Assembly: GCA_030704615.1 (NCBI GenBank)
Contig: CM060733.1
Span: 54,002,001-54,066,000, forward strand
DNA length: 64,000 nucleotides
Reading direction: 5' to 3'
From: Takakia lepidozioides
Lineage: Eukaryota; Streptophyta; Takakiopsida; Takakiales; Takakiaceae
Part shown: positions 20,187-31,556 of the stretch, in pieces
How positions within the stretch are numbered: position 1 is the stretch's first letter
How the letters are laid out: each line of letters starts with the position of its first letter
Program-made: the position numbers and the translations under genes
Notes under the pieces: model-generated
Database searches by the model: none
Seen by the model: only the letters and a program-made list of their open reading frames with translations
Told to the model about the DNA's origin: nothing

Positions 20187-22783
20187 TCAATTTCCACTCC
20201 TATCATGAATACCATCTAGGGTATCAGGTCTGTTCATAGGTCGGTCACCAACAAAAGGTTGCACAATTCTCTGCCGTTTCTGGGCTTGTCCCGGATTTCG
20301 TGGTGGCCTTGGAGGAGGTCTTGTATGAGGAAGGCTACTCGCACGTACATCAGAGGGGCCGACATGAGAGGAAGGGGCATGAGATGGACCAGCGAGGGTC
20401 GAGGGAGCACGATTCACATGCGGACGTCGTCGGGCCAGATGAACGACAATGGCCGGTCGTCGTCATCTGATGGTTCGACCTGTAGAAGTCCCGCAACAGA
20501 ATAACCATCTCCCAGGATCGGAGTAGCGATGGAAGGAATTACATGAGGGGGAGAGAGACTAGATGGACCAGCATGGGATGGACCGGCTTGAGAAAGAGAA
20601 ACATGAGATGGAGCGGGGTGAGATGAAGCACGGTTCACAGGGGCACGATGTCGGTGAAGGAATAACAACGGTCGGTTGTCATCATCCGACGATTCGACTT
20701 GCACATCTCCCGCAGTCCGTGGAACTCGTGGAATTCGACCTCAACTTCATTGTTGAGAGTGTGCTCCACTGGGGGAAGGGGGTCCGCAATTGGGATGACA
20801 CCATGTTGCAGTTCATCAATAACAAGGTCATCGAAGGATGGATGCATTGCAGCAACATCGTCATTAAATTCATATGGGTCATGTGGAGGATTGCCCACAT
20901 CATCGGACCCATCCCAACCGTCAGAGTCGGAGTCCCTCGCGGCGTCAGTGTTATCATTGCTGCTAGATTGGACCTCTGAGGCAGATTCTTCAGACAACAG
21001 ATTCTTCTCGTACCATGCAGATGCGTCACTTGCTTTCATCTCTCGCAGTAGCCTACAATTTGTGTAGACATAAACTAATTTATCAGCCCTGGCAGGATTC
21101 AACTTGTTGCGAATCTTGTTGTGAACAAACGAGTAACTGCTCCAGTTCCGCTCACAGGACGAGGCAGAGCACACTTGAGCAAGAATACGCTTTGCAATGG
21201 GAGCTTACGTTCTTGCTCCAGCTCCAATCAGATCCCACCATTCATGTGACAACATGTTCATTGCTTTTGGATCCGGCATGTCATGGAAAGGATTTTGCCG
21301 ATCCGAGAAGCACTGGTACTCGGACAACGGTCGTTCTACCATGTTCAAGGGCGCAAATTGCATGATGACACGTACAAGCCCAGCTTTGGCATCCACATCA
21401 TCTCTCAAATCCGTATTGTCCAGCAAGAATGGATTCAGCAAGGCCCCTGCATAATGCAAGTCCGTGCGAATCATCCGTTTGCGGTCGTAAAATGCATCCT
21501 CGGTCCTTGCCGCCAAATCGTCGTCCACAGAAAATGGAGGACGCCTCAAGGATTGCACGTGCTTCTCAAGGTTTTCCAATATCAACCATGCTTTACCCAT
21601 TATTGGTTATTTTCCATCAAACTCCTGCAAAGCAATCAACACCTGCTCCAGACCCGCCCTCACAGTCACCAGTCGATCCACCATCAAAAAGTTTGTGGCA
21701 AAGCAGGTTTCACCCGGGTTCCTAAGGCTGTATTTGGGTTCATGCTTTCTAAACAATGTCAGAGGGATGTGATGTGTACGAATGAACGTCACAACCGACC
21801 TTGTTTCATCCATGATTCTTTTCCCCAATCCTCCAAAAGGAGATCAAAGATATGAGCAGCACACCCTTGGTAATATAGATGGGGATATCGTACAATCAAA
21901 ATATCGGCCATATTAACCATGTTAGATGCATTGTCCGTGCACACTTGGACAATTTTATCAGCTCCAATTTTATCGATGTAACTCGTCAACAACCTGCTTG
22001 ATAACGTGCATCTTTTTTCTCCCCGCTTGTGTCAACGGATCCCAAAAATTGTTCCCCCGCGGGACAGACCAGCATGACATTGAACAGTGGTCAATTAGTA
22101 ACAGAACTCCAACCGTCCGCACATATAGTGCTTCCATATTTCCGGAGAGAATCACTTGTCTTTTCATTCACCTTTTGGGTGAGGTCAGACATAGCCTCTT
22201 CTAGTAATCATGTGCGGAAATCGCGATAACTTGGAGGTGTGTATGTGGACTTGGAATCGGACGTGGCTTTGACAGCAGCCACAAATGCAGGAAGCCTCGA
22301 GACATTGAACGGAATATTGGCCTCGTAGAAAAATTGGGCCCACTTCTTATCCAAAGTCCTCTTGTGCGACAAATTTAAGCCTTCTTGCATTGATTGTTGC
22401 CTCAATGGTCTGGTCCGTACAAGTGCTGGCGTATAATCGGGTGTTGCTCCTGACCCACCAGCTTCTTCACGAACAGTAGACGCCTCGCACCCCCTGGGTA
22501 CAACTCTGAGGGACAGTTTGATTCGAACCTGGAGTGTTTGGCTCAGAAGCCGCAGCCACATGAAGAGACGTGGGATATTGCCTCCACATTGGGCAAAGTG
22601 GGCTTTCACTTGCATGGAGGCTTTTGGGCATAAACTAACCCCTGCATTCTTCCCATCTCTGTAGCCGAGGTGATATAACATGCGATCTTTGCGACCCGCC
22701 AGCTTCAATGCACAAAGATTGCATTGAACACCGTCTTTTTTGTGCGGGTCTATGGTGAACCAAGGGATCCACTCCTCCCTCAT
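20187..22783 (-). pseudogene. hAT-like transposase, broken by frameshifts and stops
   Basis: hAT transposases cut and paste DNA. Traces on the minus strand in order: start ATG at 22,783, then a BED-type zinc finger (WIPWFTIDPHKKDGVQCNLC, RKDRMLYHLGYRDG, SMQVKAHF). A linker ends SYRDFRT. A DUF659-like core follows (GSTICADGWSSVTN, a TGA where Arg is expected, PLFNVMLVCPAGEQFLGSVD, DKIVQVCTDNASNM, YYQGCAAHIFDLLLED). Next are MDETRSVVTFIRTHH, SLRNPGETCFATNFLMVDRL, HEWWDLIGAG and the hAT dimerisation motif ERNWSSYSFVHNKIRNKL near 21,140. Last is a Ser/Pro/Asp-rich tail with an internal duplication. At least three frame breaks separate these pieces, so this copy should be inactive. It lies between two hairpin arrays. 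Confidence 0.8.
20430..20720 (-). repeat. Duplicated acidic/Ser-Pro tail segment of the hAT-like gene
   Basis: The coding strand reads VEPSDDDDRPLSFIWPDDV and, about 219 bp away, VESSDDDNRPLLFLHRHRAP. Each is followed by NRA-type text and GPSHA/PSH repeats. At DNA level the plus strand around 20,440-20,500 and 20,655-20,720 matches closely. Confidence 0.6.
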
Positions 22784-22989
22784 CCTCACACCCAAAACCC
22801 TAACCACAGACTTAAGGTTGAACGAAGAACACTAATGTACTTGGTAGATTTGTCAAGAGCAATAGAAGTTAGAACAGAATGCGATGGCCCAACACTACGG
22901 CATCAATTCAAGTGGATCAATGCACCATGTAGTATTGTGGTTTTCGACAATTTGCTGCAGTGGCTCTGATGGAAGCCACAACAGCAAAA

Positions 22990-23148
22990 AGTCCGCACCC
23001 TCCTCTTGGGCTTACACTTTCGCTCAAGGAATAGAGAACATTCACTCGCCACGAAAGTGTTTGCCACAAAAGAAGTGAGGGGCATTGGGACCACCTTATA
23101 TACCCTCCAGCCTCCAAGCCTCACACGCTCGACGAATCAGATCCAATG
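22990..23148 (-). promoter_or_regulatory. TATA-box leader of the hAT-like gene
   Basis: On the minus strand GGTATATAAGGTGG (about 23,092-23,105) is a strong TATA box about 310 bp before the ATG at 22,783. It lies about 45 bp from the nearest hairpin unit. Ordered sequence blocks are shared with 18,724-18,880. Confidence 0.55.
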
Positions 23149-24030
23149 CTGCGACCGCTCCAGGTCGCACGAGGAAATCGCATGTTTTTTTTTAAAAAAA
23201 AACTGCTGCGACCACCCTCATGCTGGTGGTCGAACCTATTAAAAAAAATAAAAAAATGTTGCGACCCCCCCTGCTCGTGGTCACAGAGATTATTTAAAAA
23301 ATAAATAAATAAAATTGTTGCGACCACCCCTTGCTGGTGGTCGCACCTATTAAAAAAACAGAAAATTTCTACGACCACCCCCCTGCTGGTGGTCGCACCT
23401 ATTAAACAAATAGAAAATTTCTGCGACCACCCCCATGCTCGTGGTCGCACCTATTAAATAATAAAAAAATGCTGCGACCACCCCCTATGCTCGTGGTCAC
23501 AGAGATTATTTATAAATAAATAAAAATAAAAAATAAAAATGTTGCAACCACCCCCTGGCTGGTGGTCGCATCTATTAAAAAAACAGAAAATTTCTGCGAC
23601 CACCCCCCTGCTGGTGGTCGCACCTTGTAAACAAATAGAAAATTTCTGCGACCACCCCCATGCTGGTGGTCGCACCTATTAAAAAAATAAAATGCTGCGA
23701 CCACCCCATGCTCGTGGTCACAGAGAATATTTTTTAAAAACAAAAAATAAAAAATAAAAAATCTGCGACCACCCTCCTGCTGGTGGTCGCACCTATTAAA
23801 AAAACAGAAAAATGTTGTGACCACCCCCATGCTGGTGGTCGCAAATATTAAAAAATAGAAAAATGTTGCGACCACCCCCCTGATGGTGGTCGCACCTATT
23901 ACAAATAAATAAAAATTGTGCGACCACCAGTAGCGGTGGTCGCAACTGTTTAAGAAAAGAAAAAAATGCGACCACCCCTACTTGTGGTCGCATCTATTTT
24001 TTTTTTTTTTAAATGCTGCGACAACCCCTT
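23149..24030. repeat. Right hairpin array, about 15-16 units with a ~222-bp higher-order period
   Basis: Units of ~50-65 bp have 10-bp stems TGCGACCACC / GGTGGTCGCA around an 8-10 nt CCCCTGCT-type loop, separated by A-rich spacers (CACCTATTAAAAAAACAGAAA types). Four unit variants repeat as a block: equivalent units begin at 23,320, 23,544 and 23,765, and the variant ending CACAGAGATTATT recurs at 23,282, 23,498 and 23,719. The outermost full unit (about 23,968) matches the outer unit of the left array in inverted orientation, including the CTTTTCTT-type spacer. Confidence 0.9.
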
Positions 24031-24701
24031 TAATTTGTTTGTACTATTGAATGAGTTTCGATACAAAGTCTTTTGCATTTTTTTATAATTTTATTTTGTT
24101 TCTTCAGTTTCCGTTTGTTAAAATGAAGAATATTTTAAGTAGGTCGACTGTTGAAGTTGTAATTGTATTATAGATTATGACAACTTGATTTGATTTGAAT
24201 TGGATTCTTTTATTCATTGTTTTGATTCTAGTGAAACACGATGGATTCAAGTCTGTCGTATCACTCGATCCAACTTGACAAAAATATCAAAGAACATACA
24301 TGTTTGTGAAATGAAAATAAAATAGATGGGATATCTTGCGATGGGATGTAGTGTCACATTAGAGCACACTGAATTGTTCGGTGAAAATTGTGACACGTCA
24401 GCTAATGACGATCATCGAATTCACAACAGACTTATTTGATTATATTTGGGATGACTATCAAAGAGAACGTTGTCGACATATGTAGAGCGTGTACATGAAA
24501 TTTTCTCCTTGCATATGTCCTTACGTTTATTTAGGGGTTCTAACACGCACGTCATCGATAGCTGCACATATTAGATTACAAATAGATTATTTAATTGGGA
24601 CTTCTGATACTTATTGACCATATGTAGATGCTTTGTTACTTTTGAAACATGATTGCAGTATTTAATATTTATAATGCACCCGTTCAGCTCGACAACGATG
24701 G
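24031..24701. other. AT-rich DNA, no gene seen
   Basis: Low-GC sequence outside the right hairpin array. No coding or RNA signal recognised. Confidence 0.5.
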
Positions 24702-26212
24702 GTGTCTGTTAACGAAGACGCATGTTGGCACGAGTCATACCAGACTCAGATTAATATTCCAATACCTCGTTATGTGGATTTTAAGTCCAATGTAACGGAA
24801 CTGATATTAAGTTTGATTCAATCTGGAGTGTTAGGTCCGAAAGCTGATTCGGTATCTAACTCAAATTGTCAGAGCTTGGATTCTTTCGTTCCTCCGCGTC
24901 ATTCGTGGAGATTACGTAGACGGAAAGTGGTACATGCCGTTACCAAAATACCACATTGTTGTTCAAAAGATTATTTTGTTGTATATATGTTTATAAATGT
25001 ATGTTTTTCATGGATTTTATCCGTATGTTTGAATGAATCTCAACACATTGTTTGTCGGATTTTTACAAATAACTCATGTTTCTTTTTTTTTGCTTATGTT
25101 TAATAGAATGAAGAGACAGGGTGGATCTATAATCACGACAATTGATATTTTGACCCCTAATCTTTGAGGCGGCACATTTGAGGGCGTATCCTTAACCGGT
25201 ACGGTTCTTTTGATCGGACTACGGAAAATCGACCGATGTTTCTGCATTGTGATCTGACTGATGAGGATGGATTCAACATAGTCATTGTGACTTTGGAAGA
25301 GCTTCTAGCCAATGTGCATTCTCACAAGCTTCAAGTGGAAAATCATATGCAACTGATTTTTTTTTCAATCAGTCCCAAATCCAAATTTGCACATGGTGAC
25401 TGTCCGTACATGCTCGTTGTGTCGTCTCCCATGACTATCACTGTTGTTGAGCCAAACTCATCGCTCTAAATTTGTTAAGTATGGATAAGATCAGCCATTA
25501 TTTCGAGAAAACGGTTCCAAGAGACAAATGGGCTACAACTTCTATAGTTGCCGTGGTGGTGGGAGTTATTGAGAATGTCGGCCACACTTTTGATCTGCAA
25601 GTAACATATGGTTCTGGACAAGACAACATACGAATTGTAAGTGATGAACTTCATTGTTATTCGTGTGATATTTGAATTTATATTGATGATGTTGTTGTCA
25701 AATTATAATAGTCATAATCAGTTCTAATCTGAATTTATAATTGTGCACGCATGTATCTTTCTATCCAGAGTACCTATTGCAGTTCAACGACCTAGCTAAC
25801 ACATACAATACTGGTGTACCGACATCCGTGCTGTTGAAGAACATCTCATGTTCGAAATCGGGTGCGTTGAGGTTGATCACCACACAAATGCGTGATGAGT
25901 TGACTATCATGCCACGATGTTCATACACGGGAGACTGCGTTCTCGATGGTTCGCAAAGTAAGTGTTTTCGAAATTCATTCATAAATTTTGATTATTAGAA
26001 TTTCAAGCAATTTTTGTGAGTTTATGTGTTTTTCTTATTATTTTATGGTGATTCAATGAAACAGATTTCGGGGAATTTCCACGTGATGTCTCCACCCGTG
26101 CGGCCCATCAGAGAGGTGTGTCAGAAATGTCAAAACGTCATTTTTCTCAATCCATCGTAAAGTCTAAGGATGGTCCCAATGTACCCACCCGATCATCCAT
26201 AGTCTACATATA
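24702..26212 (+). pseudogene. Possible multi-exon gene or decayed element, family unknown
   Basis: Four coding-like stretches on the plus strand are separated by AT-rich, intron-like DNA. 24,702-24,930 includes VSVNEDACWHESYQTQINIP and VDFKSNVTELILSLIQSGVL. 25,215-25,469 includes RTTENRPMFLHCDLTDEDGF. 25,472-25,675 includes FEKTVPRDKWATTSIVAVVV and TFDLQVTYGSGQDNIRIVSD. 25,741-26,212 includes LLQFNDLANTYNTGVPTSVL and MRDELTIMPRCSYTGDCVLD, and ends SSIVYI-stop. Codon texture and GT/AG-like edges (e.g. GTAAGTG after 25,635 and 25,955) suggest exons. No family is recognised and an in-frame stop lies in the second stretch. It could be a decayed transposon gene. Confidence 0.3.
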
Positions 26213-26229
26213 ATCCGTCATAACTAGAC

Positions 26230-27282
26230 AGTTGTCGAGCGGCTTTTACTCACCCATCCCTTCGCTATCCGAGGTGGAAACTCCAAGATAGAAGAGTTGG
26301 ATATCTCTAAACACTCAGACCGCTCAGAACAATCAGTCGTGACCTACACCCAGTGTATCATGGAAGTGCTTCTTGTTTGTATTCCTTCTTGCCTTCATGT
26401 CAGCAAGTTACCTTACTATTTATATTTAAGTATCAGATTGCTTCAGCAATCCACCAGGTTCCATTCACTCTTCCATTCATTGCACAACTTCCCTCAGGTC
26501 TCTCTACACAATGTGAGTATGGAATACGTATCAGATTAAGTTATATCAAGTAACAAGCCGAAGCCATGGTGTCTCTAATCCGCTCTACAGTATCACCCTA
26601 CAGCTTTGCATGTATCAAGCATCTACAGATCGTCTCTCCTCCTTCACCATGCTCTCCATCCTTGCTCCCGTTCGTGCTCTCCACTTGATCTCCTCTACTC
26701 ATGACCCAGAAGTGCTCTCCCCCAGAAGTCTGTCCCCCCAGAAGTGCCCCCAGACGTCCCCGCTCTTCGCTTTATCTACCTACAAGCTGTTCTAACCGCT
26801 TTCCTAACTAACCGTCATCCCTGTAGTACACGTTCCTTTTTCAGATGTCATTCCCTCACAGTCGTTCCCTGCCAATGATAATTGTCCCCCAGCTGTGCCG
26901 AGCTGTGACTAGCTGTATCAGGCTGTGGCGGACTGTGACTGGCTGTGTTGGGCTGTGTCGGCTGTACGAAGCTGTGGCGGCTGTGTCGGGCTGTGACTGG
27001 CTGTGTTGGGCTGTGTCAGACTGTGACGGGCTGTGTTGGCTGTGCGAAGCTGTGACGACTGTGTTGATTGTGACGGCTGTGTCTGACTGTGTCGGTCGTG
27101 TCGGCTGTGGCTGGCTGTGTTGGGCTGTGTTGGCTGTGATGGACTGTGTCAGGCTGTGTATCTCTCCCCCTAAAGCCTGTTGCTGTCACCCCTAAGGCTC
27201 TTGTTGGTCTCAGTTTGTGTAAAAATTAAGGGTACCCCACAGATCCCGTAAAAGCGTCCAAGTCCCAAGCAGCCCTCTAACA
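26230..27282 (-). repeat. Putative 3' LTR of the minus-strand gypsy, with polypurine tract
   Basis: A minus-strand GAGAGGAGGAGGGGTAAA tract (27,283-27,306) is followed directly by TGTTAGAGGG, the expected PPT-TG start of a 3' LTR at 27,282. Inside is TATAAATAG on the minus strand (26,416-26,424) as a U3 TATA box, and a GGCTGTG minisatellite. The far end is not fixed because no second LTR is available to compare. The start coordinate given is a guess. Confidence 0.45.
26893..27160. repeat. GGCTGTG minisatellite (copy 1)
   Basis: About 270 bp built from GGCTGTG followed by 3-5 variable bases (TTG, TCGG, ACTG, ACG), often as ~20-bp doublets. It lies within the putative 3' LTR. Open frames across it are low-complexity artefacts. 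Confidence 0.9.
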
Positions 27283-27591
27283 TTTACCCCTCCTCCTCTC
27301 AAAAAGCCGTGTCCTCACGGTAAACTGTTTGGGATTAGTAAACTTTTGTGAGCGAGCACCCTTCTGACGGTGAGAGTCTCGTGAAGGACTCCGTGTACGA
27401 GCCCGAGTCCTGTCACTAGTTGACGGAGATGATTGAGCATTACCTGGAAATGTCAGTCCCTCCTTTGGCTGATATCGAGGTAACCTCTCAGGCATAGGAG
27501 ATCCCCGTCATTTCTTCTCTGCCATGTCAAAAGAGTCCGCTGAAGAAACAGTAGTGTCAGAATCCTTGTCCCCCCTGAGGTGTTTTAACGG

Positions 27592-30500
27592 TCAAACTCT
27601 AACTGGAATTCTCTGGGGCATACAATGTGGTCCCACCATGTCTGGAAGTTTAAACTGCAAAACTTGCTGTAAGCTCTGAATGGCAAAATTGGTGAAGACC
27701 CTGAACTCCTTGTCCGTAAAGGTGAGTGGTGTGCCAATGACTTGTGAATTGTGCAAGTATTTCCATGCCTCATGTCCCTTAAAGAAAATATCGTCAGGGC
27801 CAAATTTCTGTGTTGACAAATTGTTCCAGGCCGAATAAAACCATGAACGAATTTGTGAATCCTTTTGCATCATAACTTTTGCCTCATATAGGTACATATG
27901 AGGTGGCACTGAAGGTAAGACCCAATGATCCCCACTGGAATAACTCAGAAAGCGCGATTGCATCTTCTGCTGCTCAATGTGATAACGTGCCAGAAAACAA
28001 TTAGCATAGTATAACCCGCAGCCCATGACAATACTTGCTACATCCTTGGTCTTGGTATAAATGAATCCATGTACAACTTGGAAGGCAATTAATTCCTTCA
28101 ACATGGTACTTGCCTCATGCCAGTACCTCGCAAAGTGATGATCCTCAATGGGTTGATTGTTCGGAAGAACCTTAGTCCTAGTTGCCACTGGCAGCCAAAT
28201 GCGCATGATCTGGTAGTAATGTGCCAACGACTGCGGATGACTAAATTCTTTCTAAGCCAAATCCAACACAATGGGAATTTGGTTGAAAGGCATAATCATA
28301 GCCCGACTGTACTCGCGTGCAGCAGGAGTTTTAGGTGGGTTAAAAGCAGCATCCCCCCATACCTCAGGCTGTGGCGGCTGTGGTGTGGCTGTAGTAACAA
28401 CAGGGTCAGCTACTGTCACAATCACTTGTTGTGGTATTGGTAGCATTAGCTCTTGTACCACTGGCATCTCCTGCACCCCCTGCGAAGAAGACTGGAAAGC
28501 TAAAGTTCTGGCTTGTAAATAAGAAGCTATCAACTGCTCCTCAGGTACAAAGACTCTCTTGTCAATATTTGATGTCAGGTCCTCTACCTGAGTCTGCAGG
28601 CCGTCTACATCCTCTTGTAGCTCCGCTATCCTACTACAGATATTGTCTATAGTAGTTGTGGCAATGTTCTACACCTGCAGTCTAAGCTCATTCATCTCGC
28701 CTTGGGTGAGCTTCCGTGGTGCTTTGCCTTCCACCGGTCCTTGTGCTAACCAGACCTGCAGAAAGTGGTTATCCGCCAAGTTGGTTGTGGCACCTCTGAG
28801 AGTTTGCTCCTCTCTGAGTTTGTACATATCTAACTGCTGCTATAAAGCCTCCATGCACTTCGCATGAGGTTGAACCAAACTCGCATAGGCAGCAACTAGA
28901 TTATTGGCTTCCTTCCAAGCCTTGTTAGCGATAGAGAGTTCATTTCTATTGGTCATGACCGTTTGTTGCAATTCATCTCTTGGTCAGCTTCAACCTACCT
29001 GTATTGCTTGAAAGTATTCTCATTGTGACAGATTGTATTCTTCATATCAACAATGAGTTTTGTCTGGTCGACATTATCTGCCTGTGCCTTTATACATCTT
29101 TCCGCTTGGTTGTTAACTTCTTTTGTAGTTTGCTCAAGTGTAGTTGTGAGTGTAGCACATTGTATGGCCATCCTGTCATGCACTGTCTGCAACTTCGTAT
29201 GTAGTGCATTTACTTCTTGCAACCTGCTCTCATGTTTCACCTGCATTTGGTATAGCTGTTGCTTATGTGCTTCGTGCAACTGGTCCTACGCGAGGCCTGC
29301 TTCAATCAAATGTTCCTTGGCCAACTGCAAAGCAGCTGTTGTATCCTCTAACTCTTGCTGTAACTTGAGAGTGACCTCCTCATCGACCTTGTTTGCACAC
29401 TCAGTGGCAAGTCGAGCCTCAAACTCCTTCCCGAGTTCCTCCCTCAAAGCTGCCAATTGGGTAGATGGAATATGGGATTTCACATAAGTGCCCAACAAAT
29501 TAAGTGTCCTACTTATGGAACTCATAAGCATGGCCTGCTAAGGGTCATCATGGTGAGTTTGCTGCTGTTCTCTCTGATTCTCAACAGTGTGATGCCTCAC
29601 GAACCATTCAGGCCATTGCCCTACCAGATTTTCTTCCCGAACCACCTCATCCACCACAGGTGCTGCAGTGTCTTGATATTCTCCCCTTGGTACCTCCGTC
29701 ACAGGTGTGGTTATTACATGCACAGCAGGGTTTCCCTTGGACAATCGCTGCACCTCTGGAATCACTATTTTCCTTACCAAGCCAGAATTTTCATAGAGAA
29801 GGTCACCCTTCTCAATTTCGGCCACGACCTGCTCTGTAGTGGGAATATCTAATCTTTCTCCTTCCTGAGCAATTGGGGGTGATGCCACAGCATATACTAA
29901 CTGTGGAATCTCTAAAACAACAGAGACAATCGGTTGTGGTGACTGTGACATCGAAGTGACTTCCTCTTCCCAAGGCCCTGCTTCCAATAATAGCAGCTCT
30001 CTGTGCTGCTGTGCCCCTTCCTGCACAAGAGCTTGAGAAACAATATCATGCGGTTTCCGTGAAGCCAGTGGATCCGCCACTACAGTCTTTCCCCGCCTAT
30101 GTCTCTTAGACTGGGGCTGCACTGCCAGTCCACCCTCACTGTGTGAAGAGCCTTGCTCTTCAATTGCAGTGGTTTCTGTTTCAAACACTACCATCTCCTT
30201 TCTCTCCCGAGTATCAAGTATGCAAGAATCAAGAATTATTTGAGCAATGATTGGACCAGACACAATGATCGGAGACTTTGCAGTAGTGCCCTGTAACCTC
30301 TTCATCTCGTCCACCAATCCGTTGTACATTAACTCCGCCAAAGCGACATCCTCTCCCCTCAAAGCTTTCAGGATCTCCTCTGTGAAGGACCTGCTCAAAT
30401 ACTGTTGGTTCTGTTTCATGGCAAACAGAACGTTCAAGATTTGGCCAACCTCCCTAAGCCCTGGGTACTCGGCTTTGGTACAAGCAAAACCTTGAGTTTT

Positions 30501-31003
30501 AAAGAAATTCTCTTCTTGAAACAAATTCCCTATCTGCAATCTTGCCCTGTGCTCATCCACCTCCACATGTCCTGATGGCAAATCAAACAGTTGCTGCAAG
30601 TAGTGGGGAGTAATTTCTATATCTACTCCCCTCACCTGAGTAATTCCTGTCCGAGGCTCAAAGTTTTGAAGAAATTGTATCATGAACTGCCGATGATGCA
30701 AGGACCAGTCCTTGCGTAGCAATCCCTCCAATCGTAGCTCCTTCAGTAGTTGCACCGCCTGTGGTGCAGCGATCGTTTGCTTCTGTAAGATTGTGGTGCT
30801 TTTCACCCTAATATCTTCCATTCCTCTCACTCTCTTCATTCTGGACAAACAGACGGTTTTGGTTGCAACAATTGAAGAAACGCCTGCAGGGCACAAAACA
30901 TAAAAGTATGGTTGGCGCAGAATGAAATGGGTAAGTGCTTGTAAGCCTGCGGGGCTTGCAAGTAGCAATTTAGAGAAAATATAGTCTCCGTTCGTCTGTC
31001 CTT
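27592..31003 (-). pseudogene. Extra ORF of the minus-strand gypsy, downstream of integrase, function unknown
   Basis: The frame runs from about 31,003 (first likely ATG about 30,822, MEDIRVK) to 27,592. It is interrupted by in-frame stops (TAG at 29,538, TAG at 29,286 and others) and one frame change between 28,995 and 28,533. If whole, it would be ~1,100 residues. The N-terminal third has VQLLKELRLEGLLRKDWSLH, VDIEITPHYLQQLFDLPSGH and an acidic/charged linker with KRHRRGK. The middle is coiled coil (LAALREELGKEFEARLATEC; HKQQLYQMQVKHESRLQEVN). The C-terminal ~200 residues (HYYQIMRIWLPVATRTKVLP; WFYSAWNNLSTQKFGPDDIF) look globular. I see no signal peptide or membrane span, so an Athila-style envelope is not supported. 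It matches no family I can name. Confidence 0.6.
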
Positions 31004-31556
31004 GTGCCACTGCGTAAGTAGTAAGGCGAGAGTGTAGTATGTTATTTCCGACATAGCTTCAAAGCTATAGCTTTGATTGTCTCTCCCGTCGAGACGCCCG
31101 TTACTTGGAACGACGCCGACTCTTGCGCTCAAAATCCTTCCAATTTCTTGATTTCGCTTCTTGGAAAATACCTTCTGCAGGTAATTCTGGCTCATGATTG
31201 GTTGTTGGCTGTGTGATTTGTTTTGTAATTTAATTTCCTTCCATGGATTTTCCACTCTGGACTGTCCACTAGGATAATACATGGGACATGGATTTCGCTT
31301 TTCGGTACTTTTAAAGGGTTCCGTTACCCTTTCCTTGTATGCATTAATGGGCCCATAATAAGTTAATGTGCCGGGTAGGTACTTGACGGCCAATTTTGTC
31401 TTCCTTCCTTGATGACACTTTTTTGCAATCCATGTCCGGCTGTGTGTTTCGCCGTGGCGTCACGTGTCCATTTCTAAACGTGCCTCCGTCCACTTTTCCG
31501 CCGGCCACTCTCCGATGTTACCCACGTCCACCTGTCACTGATCCTATGGATTGTGT

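Noticed and set aside
20259-21725. Plus-strand frames opposite the hAT-like gene
   Set aside because: Shadows of the minus-strand hAT traces, with no domain resemblance.
22770-22810. GGGTTTTGGG-like text as interstitial telomere repeat
   Set aside because: Only about one and a half imperfect units.
18881-24030. Hairpin arrays as CRISPR arrays
   Set aside because: The genome is eukaryotic, spacers are low-complexity A/T tracts, and units are unequal and internally palindromic.
26845-27195. Cys/Leu/Trp-rich ORF across the GGCTGTG repeat
   Set aside because: Product of a simple minisatellite; open in several frames. The same applies to 31,396-31,783.
27592-31003. Extra gypsy ORF as an envelope gene
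   Set aside because: No signal peptide, membrane span or furin-like site is visible; the coiled coil alone is not enough.
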